Notes: generated from the sequence alone by a model not told the origin. Counted from the first letter of the stretch, positions 53,308 through 63,312 are shown. The stretch is DNA of 64,000 nucleotides from an uncultured Lachnospiraceae bacterium (GCA_902789735.1 CADAOZ010000002.1:1-64000), one strand, 5' to 3'. Numbers and translations are program-made.

Positions 53308-54126
53308 TCAGATCACCGGGAACCAGTGTCCGGCGGCTCTGATCCCGATGGTGGCCGCGAAGAACAGCAGCAGGATCAGCTGGGCGATCCTGTCCCGTTT
53401 CCGGTAGACCAGCGGCTTCATTTTCGTCCTGCCCTCTCCGCCCCGGTAGCAGCGGGCCTCCATGGCCATGGCCAGGTCGTTGGCCCTGCGGAAAGCGGAC
53501 ACGAACAGGGGGACCAGTATGGGAATCAGGCTCCTGACCTTTTTGATCAGGTTCCTGCTTTCAAAATCGGCACCCCGGGCCATCTGGGCCTTCATGATCT
53601 TATCTGTCTCCTCCATCAGAATGGGGATGAAGCGCAGGGCGATCGACATCATCATGGCAATCTCATGAACCGGCACATGGAACCGGCGCAGGGGATTCAT
53701 CAAAGCTTCCATGGCGTCTGTCAGCTGGGTCGGCGTTGTTGTCAGGGTCATCAGAGAAGATCCGATGATCAGGAAAATCAGACGGATGGCCATACGGGCC
53801 GCAAAGTAAACGCCTTCTCTGGTGATCTTAAAGATCCCGAATTTCACAAGCACCTCGCCCGGCGTCAGGAACAGGTTAAAGGCCATGGTAATGAACAGGA
53901 TAAAAAGAATCGCCCGCATGCCCCGGATGATATAGCTGAAAGGGACATTGGACAGCCTGATCATGGTAATCAGGAAAACAGCCGCGATCAGATATCCTGT
54001 AAAACTGTTGGCAATGAACAGCGATATAATAAAGACCAGGGTTCCTGTCAGCTTGATCCTGGGATCCAGCCGGTGCAGAAGAGAGTCCGTCTGATAATAT
54101 TGTCCTAACGTAATATCTTTAAACAT
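53308..54126 (-). CDS. ecfT: ECF transporter transmembrane protein EcfT
   Basis: A 272-residue membrane protein that couples the two ATPases to vitamin-binding S components. About five membrane segments are followed by the ATPase-coupling ARG-type motif, visible as AQMARGADFESRN and AMEARCYRGGEGRTK. It overlaps ecfA2 by eight bases. No S component is here, as expected for a group II system. Confidence 0.95.
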   Translation of the reverse strand: MFKDITLGQYYQTDSLLHRLDPRIKLTGTLVFIISLFIANSFTGYLIAAVFLITMIRLSNVPFSYIIRGMRAILFILFITMAFNLFLTPGEVLVKFGIFKITREGVYFAARMAIRLIFLIIGSSLMTLTTTPTQLTDAMEALMNPLRRFHVPVHEIAMMMSIALRFIPILMEETDKIMKAQMARGADFESRNLIKKVRSLIPILVPLFVSAFRRANDLAMAMEARCYRGGEGRTKMKPLVYRKRDRIAQLILLLFFAATIGIRAAGHWFPVI

Positions 54127-54976
54127 GCAGTTCTCCCCGATGTTTGAGAATCTCCGCGGCGGCTTCTTCCACCGTCAGCAGATCGGCGCGCACCTGCAGT
54201 CCTCTGGCCTGCAGATATTCCATAATATACGTGATCTGGGGGGCGGAAAGGCCCATTTCCTCCAGTTCCGCGCTGTGTTTGAAGATCTCCAGCGGCACAT
54301 CATTATATACCAGTTTTCCCCGCCGCATGACCATGATCCGGTCCGCGTAACGGGCCACGTCATCCATGCTGTGCGAGACCAGCAGGATGGTCATATGCAG
54401 CTGTCTCTTCATATCTGTGATCAGGCCCAGAATTTCATCCCGGCCTCTGGGATCCAGTCCCGCAGTCGGCTCATCCAGGATCAGGATCTCCGGCCGCATG
54501 GCCAGAACGCCGGCAATCGCCGCCCTTCTCTTCTGTCCGCCGGACAGATCGAACGGAGACTGTTCAAAAAACCGCTCCTCCATGCCTACATGACGCAGGG
54601 CTTCTACCGCTCTTTTCCGGCACTCCTCCTCCGTCAGGCCCAGATTCCGGGGACCGAACATGACATCCGCCAGGACCGTCTCCTCAAACAGCTGGTGTTC
54701 CGGATACTGAAATACCAGACCTACTTTGGACCTGAGCTTCTTTTTATCAAAGCCTTCCCCGTGGATATCTTCGCCATTGTAATATATATGACCGGAAGAA
54801 GGCTTCAGCAGGCCGTTGAGCATCTGTACCAGGGTCGACTTGCCGGACCCGGTATGTCCGATCAGACCGATAAAGCGGTCATCGGGAATCTCGGCGCTGA
54901 CCCCCTCCAGGGCCGTTACCTGCATGGCTGTCCCGGTTTCATATGTATATGTAACATTCTCTAATTTCAGTCCCAT
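54119..54976 (-). CDS. ecfA2: ECF transporter ATP-binding protein EcfA2
   Basis: A 285-residue ABC ATPase. Walker A is GHTGSGKSTL, the Q-loop and signature LSGGQKRRAAIAG are present, and Walker B is ILILDEPTAGLD. It pairs with EcfA1 and drives vitamin uptake at the membrane. It follows ecfA1 by one base and overlaps ecfT. Confidence 0.96.
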   Translation of the reverse strand: MGLKLENVTYTYETGTAMQVTALEGVSAEIPDDRFIGLIGHTGSGKSTLVQMLNGLLKPSSGHIYYNGEDIHGEGFDKKKLRSKVGLVFQYPEHQLFEETVLADVMFGPRNLGLTEEECRKRAVEALRHVGMEERFFEQSPFDLSGGQKRRAAIAGVLAMRPEILILDEPTAGLDPRGRDEILGLITDMKRQLHMTILLVSHSMDDVARYADRIMVMRRGKLVYNDVPLEIFKHSAELEEMGLSAPQITYIMEYLQARGLQVRADLLTVEEAAAEILKHRGELHV

Positions 54977-54977
54977 A

Positions 54978-55835
54978 TCAATGTCCGCTGCCGGCTGCTC
55001 CCAGCAGGGCTTCTGCCAGCTCCTCCTTTGTCAGGATATCCGGCCTGATTCCCAGGCCTTTCTTTCTCAGTTCATGGGCCAGCAGGGTGACCTGAGGAAC
55101 ATCCAGCTTGAGCGACTGCAGTTCCTCGACTCTGCCAAAGACCTCATGAGGGCTGCCCGACATGACTACTTTCCCCTGATCCATTACAAAGATCCTGTCC
55201 GCGTAGATGGCTTCCTCCATATAATGGGTAATCAGGATCACCGTGATCCCTTCCACATGGTTGAGACCTCTGGCCGCCCGGATGACTTCCTTCCTGCCGC
55301 TGGGATCCAGCATGGCAGTAGGTTCGTCCATGATAATACATTTGGGGTGCATGGCAATCACTCCGGCAATGCAGACCCGCTGTTTCTGGCCGCCGGAGAG
55401 GCGGTTGGGAGATTTCTTACGGAACTCGTACATATTCAGAGACTTCAGGCTCTCTTCCACTCTTTCCCAGATTTCCGCGGGTTCCACGCCCATGTTTTCC
55501 GGTCCGAAGCCGACGTCTTCTTCCACCACCTGCGCAATGATCTGGTTGTCAGGATTCTGGAAGACCATACCCGCCCGCTGGCGGATATCCCAGATTTTGC
55601 TTTCATCTGCTGTGTTCATACCGTCGACCCACACCTCGCCCTCTGTAGGATTAAGCAGGGCATTCAGATGCTTGGCCAGTGTGGATTTACCGCATCCGTT
55701 ATGACCCAGGATCACGATAAATTCCCCGGGCTTTACTGTCATATCCACCCCGTCTACAGCCCGTACGGTCTCCTGTACATTTCCTTCTTCATCCCGACGC
55801 AGATAGTCATGGATCAGTTTCTTGATCTTAATCAT
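54978..55835 (-). CDS. ecfA1: ECF transporter ATP-binding protein EcfA1
   Basis: A 285-residue ABC ATPase with Walker [11 protein letters not shown], signature [13 protein letters not shown] and Walker [13 protein letters not shown]. It is first in the ecfA1-ecfA2-ecfT unit, with its own strong promoter after the ribosomal operon terminator. The T or Cys variant in Walker A (GCGKS) is normal for the family. Confidence 0.96.
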   Translation of the reverse strand: MIKIKKLIHDYLRRDEEGNVQETVRAVDGVDMTVKPGEFIVILGHNGCGKSTLAKHLNALLNPTEGEVWVDGMNTADESKIWDIRQRAGMVFQNPDNQIIAQVVEEDVGFGPENMGVEPAEIWERVEESLKSLNMYEFRKKSPNRLSGGQKQRVCIAGVIAMHPKCIIMDEPTAMLDPSGRKEVIRAARGLNHVEGITVILITHYMEEAIYADRIFVMDQGKVVMSGSPHEVFGRVEELQSLKLDVPQVTLLAHELRKKGLGIRPDILTKEELAEALLGAAGSGH

Positions 55836-55891
55836 TCGATGTCTCCCGTATTGCCTGATCAGTCCGCAGGCGTCCCGCGTTTACTCTGTAC

Positions 55892-55920
55892 AATATACCT
55901 ACTTTCCTCTGAAATGTCCA
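55892..55920 (-). promoter_or_regulatory. Promoter of the ecf unit
   Basis: TGGACA (55915-55920) is followed after 17 bases by TATATT (55892-55897). Confidence 0.75.
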
Positions 55921-55946
55921 CCTGCTTCAGATGAAAACAGGAACAA

Positions 55947-55985
55947 TTAAAAACTCCTCCGGGCGGACCGGAGGAGTTTTTCGGC
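55947..55985 (-). terminator. Terminator of the ribosomal alpha operon
   Basis: AAAAACTCCTCCGG pairs with CCGGAGGAGTTTTT (55949-55981 overall). Five T follow on the minus strand. It separates rplQ from ecfA1. Confidence 0.9.
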
Positions 55986-56017
55986 ATAAAGCCTTATTGT
56001 ACATTCTGAAGATTGAA

Positions 56018-56554
56018 TTATACCAGCTCAAGAAGGACTTCCAGAGCACCGTCACCGCGTCTCTGTCCGATCTTGACAATCCTGGTGTAACCACCGTTCC
56101 TGTTGGCATACTTGGGGCCATATTCTGTGAAGAGCTTGTCGACCAGATCTACCTTCCTGGTATTCTTTTTGCGGCCTTTGCCTTCAGCAGGGACCTCAAC
56201 GACAGGATACAGGAACTTCATCAGCTGTCTTCTGGCATGCAGGCGGCTGGGCTGATCTTTCTTGATCTCCTTAGCCACTTCATCGTAAACCGTAACTCTC
56301 TTGCCGTCGACAACTTCCTTGACTCTCTTGCCTTCCGCGTCCTTGCGGGCAACCTTGGCGTTTACAGTAACGACATCAAAGTTATCCTTTTCCTTCGCGG
56401 CCAGAGTGATCATAGGCTCTACGATCTTTCTGATTTCCTTGGCGCGGGCTTCTGTGGTAACGATCTTGCCGTGATACAGCAGAGCGGTTACCTGGTTGCG
56501 GAGCAGGGCCTTTCTGAGTTTGGTCTTTTTACCGAGTTTTCTGTACTGTGCCAT
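56018..56554 (-). CDS. rplQ: 50S ribosomal protein L17 with internal insert
   Basis: A 178-residue L17, against about 120 in Bacillus. The usual start [20 protein letters not shown] and end [20 protein letters not shown] are present. About 45 charged residues ([20 protein letters not shown] and on) are inserted before the [10 protein letters not shown] segment. AAGGAG lies just upstream of the ATG at 56554. Confidence 0.95.
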   Translation of the reverse strand: MAQYRKLGKKTKLRKALLRNQVTALLYHGKIVTTEARAKEIRKIVEPMITLAAKEKDNFDVVTVNAKVARKDAEGKRVKEVVDGKRVTVYDEVAKEIKKDQPSRLHARRQLMKFLYPVVEVPAEGKGRKKNTRKVDLVDKLFTEYGPKYANRNGGYTRIVKIGQRRGDGALEVLLELV

Positions 56555-56594
56555 TTTATTTCTCCTTCCATGTTTAATCAGCCGCGGCACACAT

Positions 56595-56656
56595 CGGATT
56601 TATCCGCAGCCAACATTACACTGCCTGTCCCGTACACTTCGGATTTATCCGGACAG
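56595..56656. repeat. Repeated CGGATTTATCCG motif and hairpin between rpoA and rplQ
   Basis: CGGATTTATCCG occurs at 56595-56606 and 56640-56651. CCTGTCC (56634-56640 region) and GGACAGG (56650-56656 region) can form a hairpin around the second copy. No T run, so likely mRNA structure, not a terminator. Confidence 0.5.
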
Positions 56657-56727
56657 GAAGCACGTTTATTATGCGCTTTTGTTTCTCCGGCAGCTGCGCT
56701 GCCTGTCTTTTGAGGTCTGTCAGCCGG

Positions 56728-57690
56728 TCAGACTGTTTCCTCGCTGGAATTGAGCTTGAGACCAAGCTCTTTGAGCTTTTCAAGGACTTCGTCCAGAGAC
56801 TTGCGGCCAAGGTTCCTGACCTTCATCATCTCATCGGGAGTCTTGCTGCAAAGCTCGGCAACGGTATTGATCCCTGCCCTCTTCAGGCAGTTATAAGAAC
56901 GTACGGACAGTTCAAGCTCATCAATGCTCATGACGCTGGCCTTCTCCGGCTTGTCATTCTGCGGGTTGACCATTACATCAACATTCCTGGCGCTTTCAGA
57001 AAGATCAATGAATACGCTCAGATGCTCGCTGAGAACTTTGGCCGCAAGGCTGACCGCCTCATCGGGCGCGATGGTACCATTGGTGGTAACATCCAGTGTA
57101 AGCTTGTCATAGTCTGTCTGCTGTCCGACACGAGTATTCTCCACGGTTACGTTGACTCTCTCTACAGGCGTGTAGATGGAATCGATCGGGATGACACCAA
57201 TCTTGGTGTCGGGTGTTTTGTTCTTGTCGGCGCTGATATAACCTCTGCCTTTTGTGATGGTCAGCTCAATGAACAGCTTGGTGTCCATGCCGCTCAGTGT
57301 GGCAATCACAAGGTCAGGATTCATGATCTGGATATCCTGATCAACATGAATATCGGAAGCGCGCACGACCCCTTCTCCCTGACATTCAATATAAGCAGTC
57401 TTGGGCTCGTTGGTCTCACTGGTATTACGGATTGCAAGGCTCTTGATATTCATGACGATTTCCGTCACATCTTCCTTAACACCGGGAATGGTACTGAATT
57501 CGTGCTGTACACCGTCGATCTTGATCTGGCTGACAGCGGTTCCGGGAAGTGAAGAAAGCATGATCCGTCTGAGCGAATTACCGAGTGTGATACCGTAGCC
57601 TCTTTCCAGGGGCTCTACCACAAATCTGCCGTATTTCTTGTCATCGGAGATCTCAGTTGCTTCGATACCGGGTCTTTCAAAATCAAACAC
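56728..57690 (-). CDS. rpoA: DNA-directed RNA polymerase alpha subunit
   Basis: A 320-residue core polymerase subunit. The N-terminal assembly domain ([20 protein letters not shown]) is followed by the C-terminal DNA and activator-binding domain ([33 protein letters not shown]). It follows rpsD after a gap with a perfect hairpin. Confidence 0.98.
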   Translation of the reverse strand: MFDFERPGIEATEISDDKKYGRFVVEPLERGYGITLGNSLRRIMLSSLPGTAVSQIKIDGVQHEFSTIPGVKEDVTEIVMNIKSLAIRNTSETNEPKTAYIECQGEGVVRASDIHVDQDIQIMNPDLVIATLSGMDTKLFIELTITKGRGYISADKNKTPDTKIGVIPIDSIYTPVERVNVTVENTRVGQQTDYDKLTLDVTTNGTIAPDEAVSLAAKVLSEHLSVFIDLSESARNVDVMVNPQNDKPEKASVMSIDELELSVRSYNCLKRAGINTVAELCSKTPDEMMKVRNLGRKSLDEVLEKLKELGLKLNSSEETV

Positions 57691-57803
57691 GCGTTATACC
57701 CTCCTTTGGTATTGCTTATCTAATAAGGTTTCTGTTCTGATGCGGGCGTATACCGCGCCTGCCGTCAGAAGCAGCCACTATAAACTGACTGTAACCACAG
57801 GCG

Positions 57804-57838
57804 CATTGTGTCTGCATATACAAAATGCAGACACAATG
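57804..57838. repeat. Perfect 14-bp inverted repeat between rpsD and rpoA
   Basis: CATTGTGTCTGCAT (57804-57817) and ATGCAGACACAATG (57825-57838) are exact reverse complements around ATACAAA. No T run follows on the minus strand, so it is probably an RNA hairpin for processing, stability or protein binding. Confidence 0.75.
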
Positions 57839-57864
57839 AAGCCAAATCCCGGAGGGATCTTATA

Positions 57865-58458
57865 TTACTTGGAATACAGCTCGACGATAAGCATTTCATC
57901 GACAGGAACATCAATCTGCTCTCTGCGAGGAAGTGCGCTGACGGTTCCCTTCAGGTTTTCCTTGTCAACATCGACCCATTCAGGTGTCAGTCTTCCGGCT
58001 GTGATCTCCTGGATATCCTTGAATCTCTGGATGGTCTTGGAACCTTCCTTAACTTCGACAACATCACCGGCCTTTACCTGATAGGAAGGGATATTGATGA
58101 CTTTGCCGTTAACGGTAATGTGCTTATGACCAACGACCTGTCTGGCTTCGCGTCTTGTGCGGGCATATCCCATACGGAATACAACATTGTCCAGACGTCT
58201 TTCCAGCATGATCATCAGGTTTTCACCGGTCATGCCCTTCATCATATCTGCCTTGTCATAGTAATTCCTGAAAGGCTTCTCAAGTACGCCATAGATGAAT
58301 TTGGCTTTCTGCTTCTCACGAAGCTGGGTGCCGTACTCACTCATCTTACGGCTTCTGCGGATCAGAGTCCTTTTGGACTTCTTGTCATATCCAAGGAATG
58401 TAGGGTCCAGGTCAAGAGACCGGCATCTTTTTAAAACGGGGGTCCTGTTTACTGCCAT
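57865..58458 (-). CDS. rpsD: 30S ribosomal protein S4
   Basis: A 197-residue primary rRNA-binding protein. It starts MAVNRTPVLKRCRSLDLD and has the S4 domain (RLDNVVFRMGYARTRREARQ, VGHKHITVNGKVIN). AAAGGAGCC lies just upstream of the ATG at 58458. S4 often controls its own operon through leader RNA. Confidence 0.97.
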   Translation of the reverse strand: MAVNRTPVLKRCRSLDLDPTFLGYDKKSKRTLIRRSRKMSEYGTQLREKQKAKFIYGVLEKPFRNYYDKADMMKGMTGENLMIMLERRLDNVVFRMGYARTRREARQVVGHKHITVNGKVINIPSYQVKAGDVVEVKEGSKTIQRFKDIQEITAGRLTPEWVDVDKENLKGTVSALPRREQIDVPVDEMLIVELYSK

Positions 58459-58520
58459 TTTTGGCTCCTTTCTTTCTGTCATCCGGCAGATCGGTCTGTC
58501 AGATGATATGTTGTTTACAA

Positions 58521-58582
58521 CAGCGGCAGGCCGCTGCCTTCTTCCAAACTGTGTATCTGTTCTGTTGGCAGCTTATGCTGCC
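58521..58582. repeat. Two hairpins between rpsK and rpsD
   Basis: CAGCGG/CCGCTG (58521-58536) and GGCAGC/GCTGCC (58567-58582) are perfect short hairpins in the 156-base gap. They lack T runs. Confidence 0.5.
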
Positions 58583-58614
58583 TGTCTGTCAAAAGCAATG
58601 ATTCCGCCTTTGGA

Positions 58615-59016
58615 TCAGACTCTTCTCCTCTTGGGAGGGCGGCAGCCGTTATGAGGAACGGGAGTCACGTCTGTGATGGAGATGATTTCAAGGCCGTTGG
58701 CGTTGAGCGCACGGATGGCAGCTTCTCTGCCTGAACCAGGTCCCTTTACGAATACATCTACAGCCTTCAGTCCGTGGATCAGAGCTGCCTTTGTAGCCGT
58801 TTCTGCAGCCATCTGCGCTGCATAGGGAGTAGATTTCCTTGAACCTTTGAATCCAAGACCGCCTGCACTTGCCCAGCTCAGAGCGTTGCCCTGTGTATCT
58901 GTCAGGGTAACAATGGTGTTATTAAAAGAAGACTGGATGTGCGCCTGTCCGCGTTCAACGTTTTTCTTGACACGTCTTGCAGCTTTTCTTCTTGCTGCGC
59001 TAGTCTGTTTTGCCAT
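58615..59016 (-). CDS. rpsK: 30S ribosomal protein S11
   Basis: A 133-residue platform protein. It has [20 protein letters not shown] and the C-terminal [15 protein letters not shown]. It lies between rpsM and rpsD in the standard order. Confidence 0.98.
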   Translation of the reverse strand: MAKQTSAARRKAARRVKKNVERGQAHIQSSFNNTIVTLTDTQGNALSWASAGGLGFKGSRKSTPYAAQMAAETATKAALIHGLKAVDVFVKGPGSGREAAIRALNANGLEIISITDVTPVPHNGCRPPKRRRV

Positions 59017-59047
59017 AATAAAACTAACCTACTTTCTTTCCCTTTAC

Positions 59048-59416
59048 TTATTTCTTCTTGTTTGCGATGGTCTTCTTGGGACCCTTTCTTGTTCTTGCGT
59101 TGTTCTTGGTGTGCTGTCCGCGAACAGGGAGGCCTCTTCTGTGACGGATGCCTCTGTAGCAGCCGATCTCAGTCAGACGCTTGATGTTCATAGCGGTCTC
59201 ACGGCGAAGGTCACCTTCGACCATGTAGTCCTCAGCGATAACTTCACTGAGCTTCTGGACTTCTTCATTGGTCAGATCTCTGCAGCGGGTATCAGGGTTG
59301 ACGCCTGCTTTGGCAATGATCTTGTTGGATGATGTGCGGCCAATGCCATAAATGCTTGTAAGGCCGATTTCGACACGTTTGTCTCTGGGTAAATCTACAC
59401 CTGCAATACGAGCCAT
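59048..59416 (-). CDS. rpsM: 30S ribosomal protein S13
   Basis: A 122-residue head protein. It starts [19 protein letters not shown] and ends in the basic [17 protein letters not shown] tail that touches tRNA. The ATG at 59416 has an AAGGAG-type site; the upstream open frame is not used. Confidence 0.98.
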   Translation of the reverse strand: MARIAGVDLPRDKRVEIGLTSIYGIGRTSSNKIIAKAGVNPDTRCRDLTNEEVQKLSEVIAEDYMVEGDLRRETAMNIKRLTEIGCYRGIRHRRGLPVRGQHTKNNARTRKGPKKTIANKKK

Positions 59417-59612
59417 TGTGATTCTCCTTTGTAACTGTTTTTTTGAATTTGTTCTGATTGACTGGGGCGACCTGTGACCGCCCAACCGGCTGTATGTGGA
59501 CGCCGGTCTTTCCACTGCGATACAATGTTCCTGCCTGCTGCCGCGCTCCGCGGCCCGTCATGAACACTGCCTGAAACTGCAGGGTATCAAAGAGCACATA
59601 ATGACCCTTTGC

Positions 59613-59726
59613 TTAACCCTGTCTCTGTTTGTGCTTGGGATTCTCGCAGATAATCCTGATTTTACCTTTGCGCTTAATGACTTTACATTTCTCGCAGATC
59701 GGTTTAACAGAAGCTCTTACCTTCAT
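59613..59726 (-). CDS. rpmJ: 50S ribosomal protein L36
   Basis: A 37-residue protein, [18 protein letters not shown] then [19 protein letters not shown], with the zinc ligands CxxC, C and H of the C+ form of L36. AAAGGAG lies upstream of the ATG. It heads the alpha operon from its own promoter at 59886-59914. Confidence 0.97.
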   Translation of the reverse strand: MKVRASVKPICEKCKVIKRKGKIRIICENPKHKQRQG

Positions 59727-59885
59727 CCTCTTTCTCCTTTCTTCCTGCCGGATAGAGGCCGGAAAGTGAACTGGCTGCCAGGCCTCTGTCAGGGCCTGTA
59801 CAGATCTTTACGCACAATTAGTCGGGTCAGCTTTTTGCACGTGTAAATGGGCAGACTATCCCCTGCTCATTTGCAGACCAAAGTA

Positions 59886-59914
59886 GTATAGCATAGGGGT
59901 TACTCAAATGCAAC
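59886..59914 (-). promoter_or_regulatory. Promoter of rpmJ-alpha operon
   Basis: TTGCAT (59909-59914), 17 bases, TATACT (59886-59891) with TG one base upstream of the -10. The leader to rpmJ is about 150 nucleotides. Confidence 0.7.
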
Positions 59915-59969
59915 CGTTTTTTTAAGATTTTTCAGTTCCTTTTTTGTCCGAAGACAGGGTCAAAGCGTA

Positions 59970-60015
59970 CAAAAACCGGCTGCCTGAATCCCCTGTCGGA
60001 GACGCCGCAGCCGGT
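59970..60015 (-). terminator. Terminator between infA and rpmJ
   Basis: ACCGGCTGC (59975-59983) pairs with GCAGCCGGT (60007-60015) around a 23-base loop. TTTTTG follows on the minus strand. Confidence 0.7.
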
Positions 60016-60101
60016 ACTTCCGGTACCGCAGGCTTTTCTGTGCCTGCTCATATTATGATTCTGATGCAGACGCTGTCTGCTCCTGCTGTTTTGGAATGAT
60101 T

Positions 60102-60320
60102 TTACTTATCTCTCCAGATAATCCTGCCCTTGGTGAGATCATAGGTAGACATCTCCAGAGTCACCTTGTCACCCGGAAGGATCCGGATGAAATTCTGTCT
60201 CAGCTTACCGCTTATATGCGCAAGTACAACAACACCATTCTCGAGTTTGACTCTGAACAGAGTATTGGGTAATTTTTCTGTTACAATGCCTTCCAGTTCG
60301 ATCACATCTGCTTTAGACAC
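60102..60320 (-). CDS. infA: Translation initiation factor IF-1
   Basis: A 72-residue OB-fold factor: [19 protein letters not shown], then the C-terminal [15 protein letters not shown]. It follows adk by two bases. The usual map gene is not between them. Confidence 0.97.
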   Translation of the reverse strand: MSKADVIELEGIVTEKLPNTLFRVKLENGVVVLAHISGKLRQNFIRILPGDKVTLEMSTYDLTKGRIIWRDK

Positions 60321-60322
60321 TT

Positions 60323-60967
60323 TTAATCCTCCAAAATCTTACAAATATCTTCAAACACATCATTCATGGGCTGGGTTCCGTCTACTGTCTTCAGCACGCC
60401 CAGCTCCTTGTAATAGTCGATCAGGGGCTGCGTAGCGTCATGATAGACGTCCAGTCTCTTCTTGACTGTCTCCGCCTTGTCATCCGCCCTCTGGATCAGT
60501 TCCGTACCGCAGGTATCGCAGATTCCTTCCTTTTTAGGCGGAATATTCACGATATGATAGGTGGCGCCGCAGTTGGGGCAGGCACGCCTGCCGCTCATTC
60601 TCTTTACGATGTTTTCATCGGGAACTTCCACATCGATCGCGAAATCTATCTTCTGATCTGCCTTGGTGAGCACATCTGTCAGATAACGGCCCTGGGGAAT
60701 GTTCCTGGGGAACCCATCCAGAATATAGCCCTTTGCGCAGTCATCCATGAAGATCCTGTCCGCGACGATCTCACATGTGAGTTCATCGGGTACCAGTTCG
60801 CCCTTGTCCATATACTCCTTGGCCTTTTTGCCCAGCTCTGTTCCGTTCTTGAGATTGTAACGGAAAATATCGCCGGTAGAGATATGAGGGATGCCGTATT
60901 TTTCAGCGATCCTGGCCGCCTGTGTTCCTTTGCCCGCGCCGGGTGCTCCAAGCATAACTATCTTCAT
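60323..60967 (-). CDS. adk: Adenylate kinase
   Basis: Balances ATP, ADP and AMP. The 214-residue protein has the P-loop [11 protein letters not shown], the AMP-binding ISTGDIFR and a zinc-binding LID with two CxxC pairs ([14 protein letters not shown]). The ATG at 60967 has GGAAAT-type purines upstream. It follows secY after a hairpin. Confidence 0.97.
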   Translation of the reverse strand: MKIVMLGAPGAGKGTQAARIAEKYGIPHISTGDIFRYNLKNGTELGKKAKEYMDKGELVPDELTCEIVADRIFMDDCAKGYILDGFPRNIPQGRYLTDVLTKADQKIDFAIDVEVPDENIVKRMSGRRACPNCGATYHIVNIPPKKEGICDTCGTELIQRADDKAETVKKRLDVYHDATQPLIDYYKELGVLKTVDGTQPMNDVFEDICKILED

Positions 60968-61148
60968 ATTGATTTCCTTTCCCGGCCGTTCTCCGCCTTG
61001 CTCCGGCAACGGCCGTTCACGCGTGTAACCCTGTCAATAAACTTATTCCGGGTATGAATTACTTTCCTGTATATAAGTTTCTTATAAAAATCAACGCATT
61101 ACAAGTGTTTTGTTGGAATTCTGCCTTATTTTCCATAATTCCAAAATC

Positions 61149-61187
61149 CCGGAGACATCTGTCCGCGAACGCTTCTGATGTCTCCGG
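61149..61187 (-). terminator. Hairpin after secY
   Basis: CCGGAGACATC (61149-61159) pairs with GATGTCTCCGG (61177-61187). The tail on the minus strand is only GATTTTGG, so it may be a partial terminator. Confidence 0.55.
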
Positions 61188-61221
61188 TTCTACAAGGTTC
61201 AGCTCCCTGCGATATCCTGTT

Positions 61222-62535
61222 TTACTCGTTCAGGAAACCTCTGTAATTTCTGACCGCCATCATGGATTCAATCTGCTTGATCGTTTCGAGGACAACGCTG
61301 ACAACGATGATCAGACTGGTGCCGCCGAATGATACGGATGCGTTGAAGATACCCCTGAAGAAGAAGGGGATGACAGCGATAATGGTCAGGCCTATGGCAC
61401 CGATAAAAATGATGCTGTTGAGGATCTTGTTCAGATACTCGGAAGTGGGCTTGCCGGGCCTGATACCGGGAATAAAGCCGCCGCTCTTTTTCATATTGTC
61501 CGCGATCTCGATCGGGTTGAAAGTGATCGAAGTATAGAAATACGCGAAGAAGATCAGCAGCGCAATATATACGAACATACCGATCGTATATACGGGATAT
61601 GCCGGATTGCACCAGTAGGAAGAGGAAAGGAAACGGATCACTTTGGACCAGATGCCTGTTCCTTTATAGCCGGCCAGGGAAGAAATAATGACCGGGAATT
61701 CCATCAGGGATGACGCGAAGATGATAGGCATAACGCCCGCGGTATTGACCTTGAGCGGCAGTACTGATGCCTGCGCGCCTACCAGCCTTCTGCCCTGGAT
61801 CTTCTGTGAGTACTGGACCGGGATCCTTCTTTCCGCGTCATTCAGCAGAATAACCAGAACGGTGACAGCCAGGATGACTGCCAGGATGATCACGACCGCT
61901 ACTGCCGCGAAGGCGATCTTCTTACCGAATACGAACTGGTTGAAGAGGCTGTAAATATCCTGCGGCATTCTTGAAACAATGTTGATTGTCAGAACAATGG
62001 AAATACCGTTTCCGATTCCCTTGACAGTAATCTGCTCACCAATCCACATCAGGAAGGCACTGCCCGCGATCAGAGTCGCGATAACTGTAAGGCAGTTGAT
62101 AATGCCTTTGTCCATCAGATAGCCGTTGTTGCGGAAGCCCCATGTCATGGCGGCAGCTTCCAGAGTAGCCAGACCGATTGTTACCCAACGGGTATACTTG
62201 ATCATTTTTTTGCGGCCCTCTTCACCATCTCTCTGCATCTCTTCGAGACTGGGGAAGGCGATGGTCAGCAGCTGCATGATAATGGACGATGTAATATAGG
62301 GGGTGATGTTCAGTGCCAGGATCGACATATTCAAGAAAGAGCCGCCTGTAAAAGCGTTCAGCAGGTTGGACGCGTCGCCGACGTTCTCATTAAACCAGTT
62401 GGCAAACGCTGCGCTGTTGATGCCCGGTACCGGCAGCTGCGAACCGAAACGGATCACTACCATCATCAGAAATGTAAAGACCAGCTTTTCACGGATCTCC
62501 TTTACTCTGAAGACGTTCTTTACCGATTCAAACAT
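61222..62535 (-). CDS. secY: Protein translocase subunit SecY
   Basis: Channel subunit of the Sec translocase with ten membrane segments, 437 residues. It has the lateral-gate and plug regions and the cytosolic loops KGRRLVGAQ-type and GFIPGIRPGKPTSEYL. Works with SecA, coded 23 kb away in this window. It follows rplO by about 100 bases. Confidence 0.97.
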   Translation of the reverse strand: MFESVKNVFRVKEIREKLVFTFLMMVVIRFGSQLPVPGINSAAFANWFNENVGDASNLLNAFTGGSFLNMSILALNITPYITSSIIMQLLTIAFPSLEEMQRDGEEGRKKMIKYTRWVTIGLATLEAAAMTWGFRNNGYLMDKGIINCLTVIATLIAGSAFLMWIGEQITVKGIGNGISIVLTINIVSRMPQDIYSLFNQFVFGKKIAFAAVAVVIILAVILAVTVLVILLNDAERRIPVQYSQKIQGRRLVGAQASVLPLKVNTAGVMPIIFASSLMEFPVIISSLAGYKGTGIWSKVIRFLSSSYWCNPAYPVYTIGMFVYIALLIFFAYFYTSITFNPIEIADNMKKSGGFIPGIRPGKPTSEYLNKILNSIIFIGAIGLTIIAVIPFFFRGIFNASVSFGGTSLIIVVSVVLETIKQIESMMAVRNYRGFLNE

Positions 62536-62636
62536 AAATATGACCTTTCCAGATGAAGGAGCACTCCCTCATCTATGAGAAAATACAATAATCAGGGGGC
62601 GCATGGGCAGCTCCCCCTGAAAAGCATTATCCTGAA

Positions 62637-63077
62637 TTATTCGACGACTTCTACAGTCCCGCCAAGGGCTTCGATCTTCTCTTTCGCGCCTTCGCTGACC
62701 GCGTTCACCTTTACGGTCAGCTTCTTGGTGAGCTCACCGCCGATGACCTTGACGCCGTCCTTAACATCATAAATTACGCCGTTGTCGATCAGTGCCTGGA
62801 TATCAATGACAGCACCGTCTTCAAACTTGTTTTCAAGCGAAGTCAGGGTTACAGCATTGATGTCTTTCTTGTTGTAGTTCTTGAAGCCTCTCTTGGGGAG
62901 TCTTCTGTACAGAGGCATCTGGCCGCCTTCGAAACCGATTCTCGGTCTGCCGGAACGTGCCTTCTGTCCCTTGTGGCCATAGCCGGCTGTCTTGCCGTTT
63001 CCGGAAGCATGGCCGCGGCCGCGTCTGAATTTATTAGCAGTGGACCCTTTGGCAGGTCTTAAATTAGATAATTCCAT
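62637..63077 (-). CDS. rplO: 50S ribosomal protein L15
   Basis: A 146-residue protein with the glycine-rich N-terminus RGRGHASGNGKTAGYGHKGQ and the typical GFEGGQMPLYRRLPKRGF. It lies between rpmD and secY. Confidence 0.98.
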   Translation of the reverse strand: MELSNLRPAKGSTANKFRRGRGHASGNGKTAGYGHKGQKARSGRPRIGFEGGQMPLYRRLPKRGFKNYNKKDINAVTLTSLENKFEDGAVIDIQALIDNGVIYDVKDGVKVIGGELTKKLTVKVNAVSEGAKEKIEALGGTVEVVE

Positions 63078-63092
63078 CTGTATACCTCCTGA

Positions 63093-63287
63093 TTAGTCCA
63101 GTTCCTCGACCTTGACCATATGGGAGATCTGTCTGATCTGGCCTCTGGTACATGCGTTATCGGGTAAAATGACAAAGCTGTTCAGCTTCTTAAATCCCAT
63201 GGATTCAACAATTTTTCTGTTCTTCGGAACAGCACCGATCTTGGATTTGATCAGTGTGATCTTCAGCTTTTTGGTGTTCTCAGCCAT
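63093..63287 (-). CDS. rpmD: 50S ribosomal protein L30
   Basis: A 64-residue protein: KLKITLIKSKIGAVPKNRK, then GFKKLNSFVILPDN. The ATG at 63287 has AAGGAG upstream; a longer frame exists but does not fit the family. Confidence 0.97.
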   Translation of the reverse strand: MAENTKKLKITLIKSKIGAVPKNRKIVESMGFKKLNSFVILPDNACTRGQIRQISHMVKVEELD

Positions 63288-63312
63288 TGTGATACTCCTT
63301 TCAGCAGACTTT

